Of a DNA stretch of 64,000 bases, positions 13,501 through 27,392 are shown one piece after another (the stretch's first letter is position 1; each line of letters begins with the position of its first letter). Origin of the DNA: Gordius sp. MW1 (lineage: Eukaryota > Nematomorpha > Gordioida > Gordea > Gordiidae); the NCBI GenBank assembly GCA_964036665.1, contig OZ038530.1:3782001-3846000 (forward strand), given 5' to 3'. The position numbers and the translations under genes are program-made. The notes beneath the pieces were generated by a model. It saw only the letters and a program-made list of their open reading frames with translations. It made no database searches and was not told the DNA's origin.

Positions 13501-14666
13501 CTCAAAATTTTTCACATATTTTTCTTTCAACCGTATTCATCCGATGAAAGTTGTCGTTTTCAGACGTGGTTTCCATGATAAAAAGTAAAAATTTATCAGA
13601 ATCAGAAAACTATTACTTTGAAATCATGATCGCATAGTGCATTTTTGAAAAATTAAGCACTCACGTTGCGATACAACAAATTAATCGCAACAATAAAACG
13701 TTGTCATTTGTCAAAATGATAGTTCTCGAAGCTTAAAACCTCTTTTCGGAAATCAATCGAGGATAATAGGATTCTCAAATTGGCTTACTTTTATATATTT
13801 TTTCATGCTCTTTCTCATAGAATCGAAAAAAATAAATATTTTTACCTCAAAATTTTTCACATATTTTTCTTTCAACCGTATTCATACGATGAAAGTTGTC
13901 GTTTTCAGACGTGGTTTCCATGATAAAAAGTAAAAATTTATCAGAATCCGAAAACTATTACTTTGAAATCATGATCGCATAGTGCATTTTTGAAAAATTA
14001 AGCACTCACGTTGCGATACAACAAACTAATCGCAACAATAAAACGTTTTCTTTTGTCAAAATGATAGTTCTCGCAGCTTAAAACCTCTTTTCGGAAGTCA
14101 ATCGAGGATTATAGGATTCTCATATTGGCCTACTTTTATATATTTTTTCATGCTCTTTCACATAGAATCGAAAAAAATAAATATTTTTACCTCAAAAATT
14201 TTCACATATTTTTCTTTCAACCGTATTCATCCGATGAAAGTTGTCGTTTTCAGACGTGGTTTCCATGATAAAAAGTAAAAATTTATCAGAATCAGAAAAC
14301 TATTACTTTGAAATCATGATCGCATAGTGCATTTTTGAAAAATTAAGCATTCACGTTGCGATACAACAAACTAATCGCAACAATAAAACGTTGTCTTTTG
14401 TCAAAATGATAGTTCTCGCAGCTTAAAACCTCTTTTCGGAAGTCAATCGAGGATTATATTCTCAAATTGGCCTACTTTTATATACTTTTTCATGCTCTTA
14501 CACATAGAATCGAAAAAAAAAATATTTTTACCTCAAAATTTTTCACATATTTTTCTTTGCACCGTATTCATCCGATGAAAGTTGTCGTTTTTAGACGTGG
14601 TTTCCATGATAAAAAGTAAAAATTTATCAGAATCAGAAAACTATTACTTTGAAATCATGATCGCAT
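10537..14666. repeat. hexameric higher-order unit, two 2,065-bp copies
   Basis: Copies at about 10,537-12,601 and 12,602-14,666 share a series of rare markers, all offset by exactly 2,065 bp: aagtaaatcgatgat (10,651 and 12,716), gagtgcattattg (10,881 and 12,946), ctcatattgg (12,054 and 14,119), a short deletion giving ggattatattctc (12,388 and 14,453) and gtcgtttttagacg (12,519 and 14,584). Six monomers make one unit. Outside the block the markers stop matching, so the repeat number is two. Confidence 0.9.
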
Positions 14667-15059
14667 AATGCATTTTTGAAAAATTAAGCACTCACGTTGC
14701 GATACAACAAACTAATCGCAACAATAAAACGTTGTCTTTTGTCAAAATGATAGTTCTCGCAGCTTAAAACCTCTTTTCGGAAGTCAATCGAGGATAATAG
14801 AATTCTCAAATTGGCTTACTTTTATATATTTTTTCATGCTCTTTCACATAGAATCGAAAAAAATAAATATTTTTACCTCAAAATTTTTCACATATTTTTC
14901 TTTCAACCGTATTCATCCGATGAAAGTTGTCGTTTTCAGACGTGGTTTCCATGATAAAAAGTAAAAATTTATCAGAATCAGAAAACTATTACTTTGAAAT
15001 CATGATCGCATAGTGCATTTTTGAAAAATTAAGCACTCACGTTGCGATACAACAAATTA

Positions 15060-16980
15060 ATCGCAACAATAAAACGTTGTCTTTTGTCAAAATGATGGTT
15101 CTCACAGCTTAAAACATCTTTTCGGAAGTCAATCGAATAAGGATTCTCAAATTGGCTTACTTTTATATATTTTTTCATGCTCTTTCACATAGAATCGAGA
15201 AAAATAAATATTTTTACCTAAAAATTTTTCACATATATTTCTTTGAACCGTATTCATCCGATGAAAGTTGTCGTTTTCAGACGTGGTTTCCATGATAAAA
15301 AGTAAAAATTTATCAGAATCAGAAAACTATTACTTTGAAATCATGATCGCATAGTGCATTTTTGAAAAATTAAGCACTCACGTTGCGATACAACAAACTA
15401 ATCGCAACAATAAAACGTTGTCTTTTGTCAAAATGATAGTTCTCGCAGCTTAAAACCTCTTTTCGGAAGTCAATCGAGGATAATAGGATTCTCAAATTGG
15501 CTTACTTTTATATATTTTTTCATGCTCTTTCACATAGAATCGAAAAAAAAAATATTTTTACCTCAAAATTTTTCACATATTTTTCTTTGCACCGTATTCA
15601 TCCGATGAAAGTTGTCGTTTTTAGACGTGGTTTCCATGATAAAAAGTAAAAATTTATCAGAATCAGAAAACTATTACTTTGAAATCATGATCGCATAGTG
15701 CATTTTTGAAAAATTAAGCACTCACGTTGCGATACAACAAACTAATCGCAACAATAAAACGTTGTCTTATGTCAAAATGATAGTTCTCGCAGCTTAAAAC
15801 CTCTTTTCGGAAGTCAATCGAGGATAATAGGATTCTCAAATTGGCTTACTTTTATATATTTTTTCATGCTCTTTCACATAGAATCGAAAAAAATGAATAT
15901 TTTTACCTCAAAATTTTTTTACACATTTTTCTTTCAACCGTATTCATCCGATGATTGTCGTTTTCAGACGTGGTTTCCATGATAAAAAGTAAAAATTTAT
16001 CAGAATCAGAAAACTATTACTTTGAAATCATGATCGCATAGTGCATTTTTGAAAAATTAAGCACTCACGTTGCGATACAACAAACTAATCGCAACAATAA
16101 AACGTTGTCTTTTGTCAAAATGATAGTTCTCGAAGCTTAAAACCTCTTTTCGGAAGTCAATCGATTATAATAGGATTCTCAAATTGGCTTACTTTTATAT
16201 ATTTTTTTATGCTCTTTCACATAGAATCGAAAAAGATAAATATTTTTACCTCAAAATTTTTCACATATTCTTCTTTCAACCGTATTCATACGATGAAAGT
16301 TGTAGTTTTCAGACGTGGTTTCCATGATAAAAAGTAAAAATTTATCAGAATCAGAAAACTATTACTTTGAAAACATGATCGCATTGTGCCTTTTTGAAAA
16401 ATTAAGCACTCACGTTGCGATACAACAAACTAATCGCAACAATAAAACGTTGTCTTTTGTCAAAATGATAGTTCTCGCAGCTTAAACCCTCTTTTCGGAA
16501 GTCAATCGAGGATAATAGGATTCTCAAATTGGCTTACTTTTATATATTTTTTCATGCTCTTTCACATAGAATTGAAAAAAAATAAATATTTTTACCTCAA
16601 AATTTTTCACATATTTTTCTTTGAACCGTATTCATCCGATGAAAGTTGTCGTTTTCAGACGTGGTTTCCATGATAGAAAGTAAAAATTTATCAGAATCAG
16701 AAAAGAATTACTTTGAAATCATGATCGCATAGTGCATTTTTGAAAAATTAAGCACTCACGTTGCGATACAACAAACTAATCGCAACAATAAAACGTTGTC
16801 TTTTGTCAAAATGATAGTTCTCGCAGCTTAAAACCTCTTTTCGGAAGTCAATCGAGGATTATAGGATTCTCAAATTGGCCTACTTTTATATATTTTTTCA
16901 TGCTCTTTCACATAGAATCGAAAAAAAAAAATATTTTTACCTCAAAATTTTTCACATATATTTCTTTGAACCGTATTCAT
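15060..16980. repeat. duplicated satellite block, left copy (partner 19,976-21,895)
   Basis: This block shares a chain of rare variants with 19,976-21,895 at an offset of 4,915-4,916 bp. They are the cttaaaacatcttttcgg plus tcgaataagg indel (about 15,110), gtcttatgtc (15,764), atgattgtcg (15,952), tcgattataatagg (16,161), gttgtagttttc (16,301), cttaaaccctc (16,483) and aaaagaattac (16,701). Both copies then run toward a MITE-bearing monomer, but the left copy has two extra monomers before it. That is why the MITE offset is 4,239 bp instead. Confidence 0.85.
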
Positions 16981-18046
16981 CCGATGAAAGTTGTCGTTTT
17001 CAGACGTGGTTTCCATGATAAAAAGTAAAAATTTATCAGAATCAGAAAACTATTACTTTGAAATCATGATCGCATAGTGCATTTTTGAAAAATTAAGCAC
17101 TCACGTTGCGATACAACAAACTAATCGCAACAATAAAACGTTGTCTTTTGTCAAAATGATAGTTCTCGCAGCTTAAAACCTCTTTTCGGAAGTCAATCGA
17201 GGATTATAGGATTCTCAAATTGGCGTACTTTTATTCTTTCACATAGAATCAAAAAAATAAATATTTTTACCTCAAAATTTTTCACATATATTTCTTTGAA
17301 CCGTATTCATCCGATGAAAGTTGTCGTTTTCAGACGTGGTTTCCATGATAAAAAGTAAAAATTTATCAGAATCAGAAAACTATTACTTTGAAATCATGAT
17401 CGCATAGTGCATTTTTGAAAAATTAAGCACTCACGTTGCGATACAACAAACTAATCGCAACAATAAAACGTTGTCTTTTGTCAAAATGATGGTTCTCGCA
17501 GCTTAAAACCTCTTTTCGGAAGTCAATCGAGGATAATAGGATTCTCAAATTGGCCTACTTTTATATATTTTTTCATGCTCTTTCACATAGAATCGAAAAA
17601 AATAAATATTTTTACCTAAAAATTTTTCACATATTTTTCTTTGAACCGTATTCATCCGATGAAAGTTGTCGTTTTCAGACGTGGTTTCCATGATAAAAAG
17701 TAAAAATTTATCAGAATCAGAAAACTATTACTTTGAAATCATGATCGCATAATGCATTTTTGAAAAATTAAGCGCTCACCTTGCGATACAACAAACTAAT
17801 CGCAACAATAAAACGTTGTCTTTTGTCAAAATGATAGTTCTCGCAGCTTAAAACCTCTTTTCGGAAGTCAATCGAGGATAATAGGATTCTCAAATTGGCC
17901 TACTTTTATATATTTTTTTTATGCTCTTTCACATAGTATCGAAAAAAATAAATATTTTTACCTCAAAATTTTTCACATATTTTTCTTTGAACCGTATTCA
18001 TCCGATGAAAGTTGTCGTTTTCAGACGTGGTTTCCATGATAAAAAG

Positions 18047-18152
18047 TAGAGATGTTAAAATGCTTATGTGCTACAACCAAAACCCATAGGAGATGTATGC
18101 ATGCTACTACCATGGGTTATGGCTGTAGCATATAAGCATTTTAACATCTCTA
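18047..18152. mobile_element. hAT-type MITE, copy 2 (106 bp)
   Basis: Identical in sequence to copy 1, with the same ATAAAAAG repeats at 18,039-18,046 and 18,153-18,160 and the same position in the monomer. The upstream monomer carries gcataatgc, gcgctcacc and tagtatcg. The downstream monomer carries cagagtg, gatggttc and the private variants gagtattatagg and atttttgcatgc. Confidence 0.85.
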
Positions 18153-18479
18153 ATAAAAAGTAAAAATTTATCAGAATCAGAAAACTATTACTTTGAAATC
18201 ATGATCGCAGAGTGCATTTTTGAAAAATTAAGCACTCACGTTGCGATACAACAAACTAATCGCAACAATAAAACGTTGTCTTTTGTCAAAATGATGGTTC
18301 TCGCAGCTTAAAACCTCTTTTCGGAAGTCAATCGAGTATTATAGGATTCTCAAATTGGCCTACTTTTATATATTTTTGCATGCTCTTTCACATAGAATCG
18401 AAAAAAATAAATATTTTTACCTCAAAATTTTTCACATATTTTTCTTTGAACCGTATTCATCCGATGAAAGTTGTCGTTT

Positions 18480-19500
18480 TCAGACGTGGTTTCCATGATA
18501 AAAAGTAAAAATTTATCAGAATCAGAAAACTATTACTTTGAAATCATGATCGCATAGTGCATTTTTGAAAAATTAAGCGCTCACCTTGCGATACAACAAA
18601 CTAATCGCAACAATAAAACGTTTTCTTTTGTCAAAATCATAGTTCTCGCAGCTTAAAACCTCTTTTCGGAAGTCAATCGAGGATTATAGGATTCTCAAAT
18701 TGGCCTACTTTTATATATTTTTTCATGCTCTTTCACATAGAATCGAAAAAAATAAATATTTTTACCTCAAAAATTTCACATATTTTTCTTTCAACCGTAT
18801 TCATCCGATGAAAGTTGTCGTTTTCAGACGTGGTTTCCATGATAAAAAGTAAAAATTTATCAGAATCAGAAAACTATTACTTTGAAATCATGATCGCATA
18901 GTGCATTTTTGAAAAATTAAGCACTCACGTTGCGATACAACAAACTAATCGCAACAATAAAACGTTGTCTTTTGTCAAAATGATGGTTCTCGCAGCTTAA
19001 AACCTCTTTTCGGAAGTCAATCGAGGATAATAGGATTCTCAAATTGGCCTACTTTTATATATTTTTTCATGCTCTTTCACATAGAATCGAAAAAAATAAA
19101 TATTTTTACCTAAAAATTTTTCACATATTTTTCTGAACCGTATTCATCCGATGAAAGTTGTCGTTTTCAGACGTGGTTTCCATGATAAAAAGTAAAAATT
19201 TATCAGAATCAGAAAACTATTACTTTGAAATCATGATCGCATAGTGCATTTTTGAAAAATTAAGCGCTCACCTTGCGATACAACAAACTAATCGCAACAA
19301 TAAAACGTTTTCTTTTGTCAAAATCATAGTTCTCGCAGCTTAAAACCTCTTTTCGGAAGTCAATCGAGGATTATAGGATTCTCAAATTGGCCTACTTTTA
19401 TATATTTTTTCATGCTCTTTCACATAGAATCGAAAAAAATAAATATTTTTACCTCAAAAATTTCACATATTTTTCTTTCAACCGTATTCATCCGATGAAA
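18480..19500. repeat. local two-monomer duplication carrying gcgctcacc and the gttttc/aaaatcatag variant
   Basis: The pair of variants gcgctcacc and cgttttcttttgtcaaaatcatag-type changes occurs at 18,577-18,640 and again at 19,264-19,327, an offset of 687 bp. The offset is slightly under two monomers because an intervening monomer has a 4-base deletion at ttctgaacc (19,131). The ctgaacc deletion recurs at about 23,360, 24,395, 25,543 and 26,575, so it marks a subfamily that has been spread further. Confidence 0.75.
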
Positions 19501-19975
19501 GTTGTCGTTTTCAGACGTGGTTTCCATGATAAAAAGTAAAAATTTATCAGAATCAGAAAACTATTACTTTGAAATCATGATCGCATAGTGCATTTTTGAA
19601 AAATTAAGCACTCACGTTGCGATACAACAAACTAATCGCAACAATAAAACGTTGTCTTTTGTCAAAATGATAGTTCTCGCAGCTTAAAACCTCTTTTCGG
19701 AAGTCAATCGAGGATTATATTCTCAAATTGGCCTACTTTTATATACTTTTTCATGCTCTTTCACATAGAATCTAAAAAAAAAATATTTTTACCTCAAAAT
19801 TTTTCACATATTTTTCTTTGCACCGTATTCATCCGATGAAAGTTGTCGTTTTTAGACGTGGTTTCCATGATAAAAAGTAAAAATTTATCAGAATCAGAAA
19901 ACTATTACTTTGAAATCATGATCGCATAGTGCATTTTTGAAAAATTAAGCACTCACGTTGCGATACAACAAACTA

Positions 19976-21895
19976 ATCGCAACAATAAAACGTTGTCTTT
20001 TGTCAAAATGATGGTTCTCACAGCTTAAAACATCTTTTCGGAAGTCAATCGAATAAGGATTCTCAAATTGGCTTACTTTTATATATTTTTTCATGCTCTT
20101 TCACATAGAATCGAGAAAAATAAATATTTTTACCTAAAAATTTTTCACATATATTTCTTTGAACCGTATTCATCCGATGAAAGTTGTCGTTTTCAGACGT
20201 GGTTTCCATGATAAAAAGTAAAAATTTATCAGAATCAGAAAACTATTACTTTGAAATCATGATCGCATAGTGCATTTTTGAAAAATTAAGCACTCACGTT
20301 GCGATACAACAAACTAATCGCAACAATAAAACGTTGTCTTTTGTCAAAATGATAGTTCTCGCAGCTTAAAACCTCTTTTCGGAAGTCAATCGAGGATAAT
20401 AGGATTCTCAAATTGGCTTACTTTTATATATTTTTTCATGCTCTTTCACATAGAATCGAAAAAAAAAATATTTTTACCTCAAAATTTTTCACATATTTTT
20501 CTTTGCACCGTATTCATCCGATGAAAGTTGTCGTTTTTAGACGTGGTTTCCATGATAAAAAGTAAAAATTTATCAGAATCAGAAAACTATTACTTTGAAA
20601 TCATGATCGCATAGTGCATTTTTGAAAAATTAAGCACTCACGTTGCGATACAACAAACTAATCGCAACAATAAAACGTTGTCTTATGTCAAAATGATAGT
20701 TCTCGCAGCTTAAAACCTCTTTTCGGAAGTCAATCGAGGATAATAGGATTCTCAAATTGGCTTACTTTTATATATTTTTTCATGCTCTTTCACATAGAAT
20801 CGAAAAAAATGAATATTTTTACCTCAAAATTTTTTACACATTTTTCTTTCAACCGTATTCATCCGATGATTGTCGTTTTCAGACGTGGTTTCCATGATAA
20901 AAAGTAAAAATTTATCAGAATCAGAAAACTATTACTTTGAAATCATGATCGCATAGTGCATTTTTGAAAAATTAAGCACTCACGTTGCGATACAACAAAC
21001 TAATCGCAACAATAAAACGTTGTCTTTTGTCAAAATGATAGTTCTCGAAGCTTAAAACCTCTTTTCGGAAGTCAATCGATTATAATAGGATTCTCAAATT
21101 GGCTTACTTTTATATATTTTTTTATGCTCTTTCACATAGAATCGAAAAAGATAAATATTTTTACCTCAAAATTTTTCACATATTCTTCTTTCAACCGTAT
21201 TCATACGATGAAAGTTGTAGTTTTCAGACGTGGTTTCCATGATAAAAAGTAAAAATTTATCAGAATCAGAAAACTATTACTTTGAAAACATGATCGCATT
21301 GTGCCTTTTTGAAAAATTAAGCACTCACGTTGCGATACAACAAACTAATCGCAACAATAAAACGTTGTCTTTTGTCAAAATGATAGTTCTCGCAGCTTAA
21401 ACCCTCTTTTCGGAAGTCAATCGAGGATAATAGGATTCTCAAATTGGCTTACTTTTATATATTTTTTCATGCTCTTTCACATAGAATTGAAAAAAAATAA
21501 ATATTTTTACCTCAAAATTTTTCACATATTTTTCTTTGAACCGTATTCATCCGATGAAAGTTGTCGTTTTCAGACGTGGTTTCCATGATAAAAAGTAAAA
21601 ATTTATCAGAATCAGAAAAGAATTACTTTGAAATCATGATCGCATAGTGCATTTTTGAAAAATTAAGCACTCACGTTGCGATACAACAAACTAATCGCAA
21701 CAATAAAACGTTGTCTTTTGTCAAAATGATAGTTCTCGCAGCTTAAAACCTCTTTTCGGAAGTCAATCGAGGATTATAGGATTCTCAAATTGGCCTACTT
21801 TTATATATTCTTTCATGCTCTTTCACATAGAATCGAAAAAAAAAATATTTTTACCTCAAAATTTTTCACATATATTTCTTTGAACCGTATTCATC
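19976..21895. repeat. duplicated satellite block, right copy (partner 15,060-16,980)
   Basis: This is the partner of the block at 15,060-16,980, with the same ordered set of rare variants. It continues through the gcgctcacc monomer into the MITE copy at 22,286. Two monomers present before the MITE at 18,047 in the left copy are absent here, so monomers were gained or lost after the block was copied. Confidence 0.85.
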
Positions 21896-22285
21896 CGATG
21901 AAAGTTGTCGTTTTCAGACGTGGTTTCCATGATAAAAAGTAAAAATTTATCAGAATCAGAAAACTATTACTTTGAAATCATGATCGCATAGTGCATTTTT
22001 GAAAAATTAAGCGCTCACCTTGCGATACAACAAACTAATCGCAACAATAAAACGTTGTCTTTTGTCAAAATGATAGTTCTCGCAGCTTAAAACCTCTTTT
22101 CGGAAGTCAATCGAGGATAATAGGATTCTCAAATTGGCCTACTTTTATATATTTTTTTTATGCTCTTTCACATAGTATCGAAAAAAATAAATATTTTTAC
22201 CTCAAAATTTTTCACATATTTTTCTTTGAACCGTATTCATCCGATGAAAGTTGTCGTTTTCAGACGTGGTTTCCATGATAAAAAG

Positions 22286-22391
22286 TAGAGATGTTAAAAT
22301 GCTTATGTGCTACAACCAAAACCCATAGGAGATGTATGCATGCTACTACCATGGGTTATGGCTGTAGCATATAAGCATTTTAACATCTCTA
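22286..22391. mobile_element. hAT-type MITE, copy 3 (106 bp)
   Basis: Identical to copies 1 and 2, with ATAAAAAG on each side (22,278-22,285 and 22,392-22,399). It belongs to the duplicated block that also gave copy 2. The downstream cagagtg monomer carries tagtattctc and a 14-base loss in its T-rich run at about 22,608. Confidence 0.85.
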
Positions 22392-25144
22392 ATAAAAAGT
22401 AAAAATTTATCAGAATCAGAAAACTATTACTTTGAAATCATGATCGCAGAGTGCATTTTTGAAAAATTAAGCACTCACGTTGCGATACAACAAACTAATC
22501 GCAACAATAAAACGTTGTCTTTTGTCAAAATGATAGTTCTCGCAGCTTAAAACCTCTTTTCGGAAGTCAATCGAGGATTATAGTATTCTCAAATTGGCCT
22601 ACTTTTATTCTTTCACATAGAATCGAAAAAAATAAATATTTTTACCTCAAAATTTTTCACATATTTTTCTTTCAACCGTATTCATACGGTGAAAGTTGTC
22701 GTTTTCAGACGTGGTTTCCATGATAAAAAGTAAAAATTTATCAGAATCAGAAAACTATTACTTTGAAATCATGATCGCATAGTGCATTTTTGAAAAATTA
22801 AGCACTCACGTTGCGATACAACAAACTAATCGCAACAATAAAACGTTGTCTTTTGTCAAAATGATAGTTCTCGCAGCTTAAAACCTCCTTTCGGAAGTCA
22901 ATCGAGGATAATAGGATTCTCAAATTGGCTTACTTTTATATATTTTTTCATGCTCTTTCACATAGAATTGAAAAAAAATAAATATTTTTACCTCAAAATT
23001 TTTCACATATATTTCTTTGAACCGTACTCATCCGATGAAAGTTGTCGTTTTCAGACGTGGTTTCCATGATAAAAAGTAAAAATTTATCAGAATCAGAAAA
23101 CTATTACTTTGAAATCATGATCGCATAGTGCATTTTTGAAAAATTAAGCACTCACGTTGCGATACAACAAACTAATCGCAACAATAAAACGTTGTCTTTT
23201 GTCAAAATGATGGTTCTCGCAGCTTAAAACCTCTTTTCGGAAGTCAATCGAGGATAATAGGATTCTCAAATTGGCCTACTTTTATATATTTTTTCATGCT
23301 CTTTCACATAGAATCGAAAAAAATAAATATTTTTACCTAAAAATTTTTCACATATTTTTCTGAACCGTATTCATCCGATGAAAGTTGTCGTTTTCAGACG
23401 TGGTTTCCATGATAAAAAGTAAAAATTTATCAGAATCAGAAAACTATTACTTTGAAATCATGATAGCATAGTGCATTTTTGAAAAATTAAGCACTCACGT
23501 TGCGATACAACAAACTAATCGCAACAATAAAACGTTGTCTTTTGTCAAAATGATAGTTCTCGCAGCTTAAAACCTCCTTTCGGAAGTCAATCGAGGATAA
23601 TAGGATTCTCAAATTGGCTTACTTTTATATATTTTTTCATGCTCTTTCACATAGAATTGAAAAAAAATAAATATTTTTACCTCAAAATTTTTCACATATT
23701 TTTCTTTCAACCGTATTCATACGGTGAAAGTTGTCGTTTTCAGACGTGGTTTTCATGATAAAAAGTAAAAATTTATCAGAATCAGAAAACTATTACTTTG
23801 AAATCATGATCGCATAGTGCATTTTTGAAAAATTAAGCACTCACGTTGCGATACAACAAACTAATCGCAACAATAAAACGTTGTCTTTTGTCAAAATGAT
23901 AGTTCTCGCAGCTTAAAACCTCCTTTCGGAAGTCAATCGAGGATAATAGGATTCTCAAATTGGCTTACTTTTATATATTTTTTCATGCTCTTTCACATAG
24001 AATTGAAAAAAAATAAATATTTTTACCTCAAAATTTTTCACATATATTTCTTTGAACCGTATTCATCCGATGAAAGTTGTCGTTTTCAGACGTGGTTTCC
24101 ATGATAAAAAGTAAAAATTTATCAGAATCAGAAAACTATTACTTTGAAATCATGATCGCATAGTGCATTTTTGAAAAATTAAGCACTCACGTTGCGATAC
24201 AACAAACTAATCGCAACAATAAAACGTTGTCTTTTGTCAAAATGATGGTTCTCGCAGCTTAAAACCTCTTTTCGGAAGTCAATCGAGGATAATAGGATTC
24301 TCAAATTGGCCTACTTTTATATATTTTTTCATGCTCTTTCACATATAATCGAAAAAAATAAATATTTTTACCTAAAAATTTTTCACATATTTTTCTGAAC
24401 CGTATTCATCCGATGAAAGTTGTCGTTTTCAGACGTGGTTTCCATGATAAAAAGTAAAAATTTATCAGAATCAGAAAACTATTACTTTGAAATCATGATC
24501 GCATAGTGCATTTTTGAAAAATTAAGCGCTCACCTTGCGATACAACAAACTAATCGCAACAATAAAACGTTGTCTTTTGTCAAAATGATAGTTCTCGCAG
24601 CCTAAAACCTCTTTTCGGAAGTCAATCGAGGATAATAGGATTCTCAAATTGGCCTACTTTTATATATTTTTTCATGCTCTTTCACATAGAATCGAAAAAA
24701 ATAAATATTTTTACCTAAAAATGTTTCACATATTTTTCTTTGAACTGTATTCATCCGATGAAAGTTGTCGTTTTCAGACGTGGTTTCCATGATAAAAAGT
24801 AAAAATTTATCAGAATCAGAAAACCATTACTTTGAAATCATGATCGCAGAGTGCATTTTTGAAAAATTAAGCACTCACGTTGCGATACAACAAACTAATC
24901 GCAACAATAAAACGTTGTCTTTTGTCAAAATGATGGTTCTCGCAGCTTAAAACCTCTTTTCGGAAGTCAATCGAGGATAATAGGATTCTCAAATTGGCCT
25001 ACTTTTATATATTTTTTTATGCTCTTTCACATAGTATCGAAAAAAATAAATATTTTTACCTCAAAATTTTTCACATATTTTTCTTTGAACCGTATTCATC
25101 CGATGAAAGTTGTCGTTTTCAGACGTGGTTTCCATGATAAAAAG

Positions 25145-25250
25145 TAGAGATGTTAAAATGCTTATGTGCTACAACCAAAACCCATAGGAGATGTATGCAT
25201 GCTACTACCATGGGTTATGGCTGTAGCATATAAGCATTTTAACATCTCTA
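25145..25250. mobile_element. hAT-type MITE, copy 4 (106 bp)
   Basis: Same sequence, same duplicated octamer (25,137-25,144 and 25,251-25,258) and same monomer position. The tagtatcg variant lies upstream and the cagagtg monomer downstream. It sits immediately left of the 1,032-bp trimer block. Confidence 0.85.
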
Positions 25251-25394
25251 ATAAAAAGTAAAAATTTATCAGAATCAGAAAACTATTACTTTGAAATCAT
25301 GATCGCAGAGTGCATTTTTGAAAAATTAAGCACTCACGTTGCGATACAACAAACTAATCGCAACAATAAAACGTTGTCTTTTGTCAAAATGATA

Positions 25395-27392
25395 GTTCTC
25401 GCAGCTTAAAACCTCTTTTCGGAAGTCAATCGAGGATAATAGGATTCTCAAATTGGCCTACTTTTATATATTTTTTCATGCTCTTTCACATAGAATCGAA
25501 AAAAATAAATATTTTTACCTAAAAATTTTTCACATATTTTTCTGAACCGTATTCATCCGATGAAAGTTGTCGTTTTCAGACGTGGTTTCCATGATAAAAA
25601 GTAAAAATTTATCAGAATCAGAAAACTATTACTTTGAAATCATGATCGCATAGTGCATTTTTGAAAAATTAAGCGCTCACCTTGCGATACAACAAACTAA
25701 TCGCAACAATAAAACGTTGTCTTTTGTCAAAATGATGGTTCTCGCAGCTTAAAACCTCTTCTCGGAAGTCAATCGAGGATAATAGGATTCTCAAATTGGC
25801 TTCCTTTTATATATTTTTTCATGCTCTTTCACATAGAATCGAAAAAAATAAATATTTTTACCTAAAAATGTTTCACATATTTTTCTTTGAACTGTATTCA
25901 TCCGATGAAAGTTGTCGTTTTCAGACGTGGTTTCCATGATAAAAAGTAAAAATTTATCAGAATCAGAAAACCATTACTTTGAAATCATGATCGCAGAGTG
26001 CATTTTTGAAAAATTAAGCACTCACGTTGCGATACAACAAACTAATCGCAACAATAAAACGTTGTCTTTTGTCAAAATGATGGTTCTCGCAGCTTAAAAC
26101 CTCTTTTCGAAGTCAATCGAGGATAATAGGATTCTCAAATTGGCTTCCTTTTATATATTTTTTCATGCTCTTTCACATAGAATCGAAAAAAATAAATATT
26201 TTTACCTAAAAATTTTTCACATATTTTTCTTTGAACCGTATTCATCCGATGAAAGTTGTCGTTTTCAGACGTGGTTTCCATGATAAAAAGTAAAAATTTA
26301 TCAGAATCAGAAAACTATTACTTTGAAATCATGATCGCATAGTGCATTTTTGAAAAATTAAGCACTCACGTTGCGATACAACAAACTAATCGCAACAATA
26401 AAACGTTGTCTTTTGTCAAAATGATGGTTCTCGCAGCTTAAAACCTCTTTTCGGAAGTCAATCGAGGATAATAGGATTCTCAAATTGGCCTACTTTTATA
26501 TATTTTTTCATGCTCTTTCACATAGAATCGAAAAAAATAAATATTTTTACCTAAAAATTTTTCACATATTTTTCTGAACCGTATTCATCCGATGAAAGTT
26601 GTCGTTTTCAGACGTGGTTTCCATGATAAAAAGTAAAAATTTATCAGAATCAGAAAACTATTACTTTGAAATCATGATCGCATAGTGCATTTTTGAAAAA
26701 TTAAGCGCTCACCTTGCGATACAACAAACTAATCGCAACAATAAAACGTTGTCTTTTGTCAAAATGATGGTTCTCGCAGCTTAAAACCTCTTCTCGGAAG
26801 TCAATCGAGGATAATAGGATTCTCAAATTGGCTTCCTTTTATATATTTTTTCATGCTCTTTCACATAGAATCGAAAAAAATAAATATTTTTACCTAAAAA
26901 TGTTTCACATATTTTTCTTTGAACTGTATTCATCCGATGAAAGTTGTCGTTTTCAGACGTGGTTTCCATGATAAAAAGTAAAAATTTATCAGAATCAGAA
27001 AACCATTACTTTGAAATCATGATCGCAGAGTGCATTTTTGAAAAATTAAGCACTCACGTTGCGATACAACAAACTAATCGCAACAATAAAACGTTGTCTT
27101 TTGTCAAAATGATGGTTCTCGCAGCTTAAAACCTCTTTTCGAAGTCAATCGAGGATAATAGGATTCTCAAATTGGCTTCCTTTTATATATTTTTTCATGC
27201 TCTTTCACATAGAATCGAAAAAAATAAATATTTTTACCTAAAAATTTTTCACATATTTTTCTTTGAACCGTATTCATCCGATGAAAGTTGTCGTTTTCAG
27301 ACGTGGTTTCCATGATAAAAAGTAAAAATTTATCAGAATCAGAAAACTATTACTTTGAAATCATGATCGCATAGTGCATTTTTGAAAAATTA
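25395..27392. repeat. trimeric higher-order unit, nearly two 1,032-bp copies
   Basis: Blocks 25,395-26,426 and 26,427-27,392 share the markers ttctgaacc, cttctcggaag (ctcgg at 25,761 and 26,793), taaaaatgtttcac with ttgaactg, and the one-base loss ctcttttcgaagtc (26,101 and 27,133), all offset by 1,032 bp. The second copy departs at about 27,393, where gcgctcacc replaces gcactcacg. Three monomers form the unit, just downstream of MITE copy 4. Confidence 0.85.
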
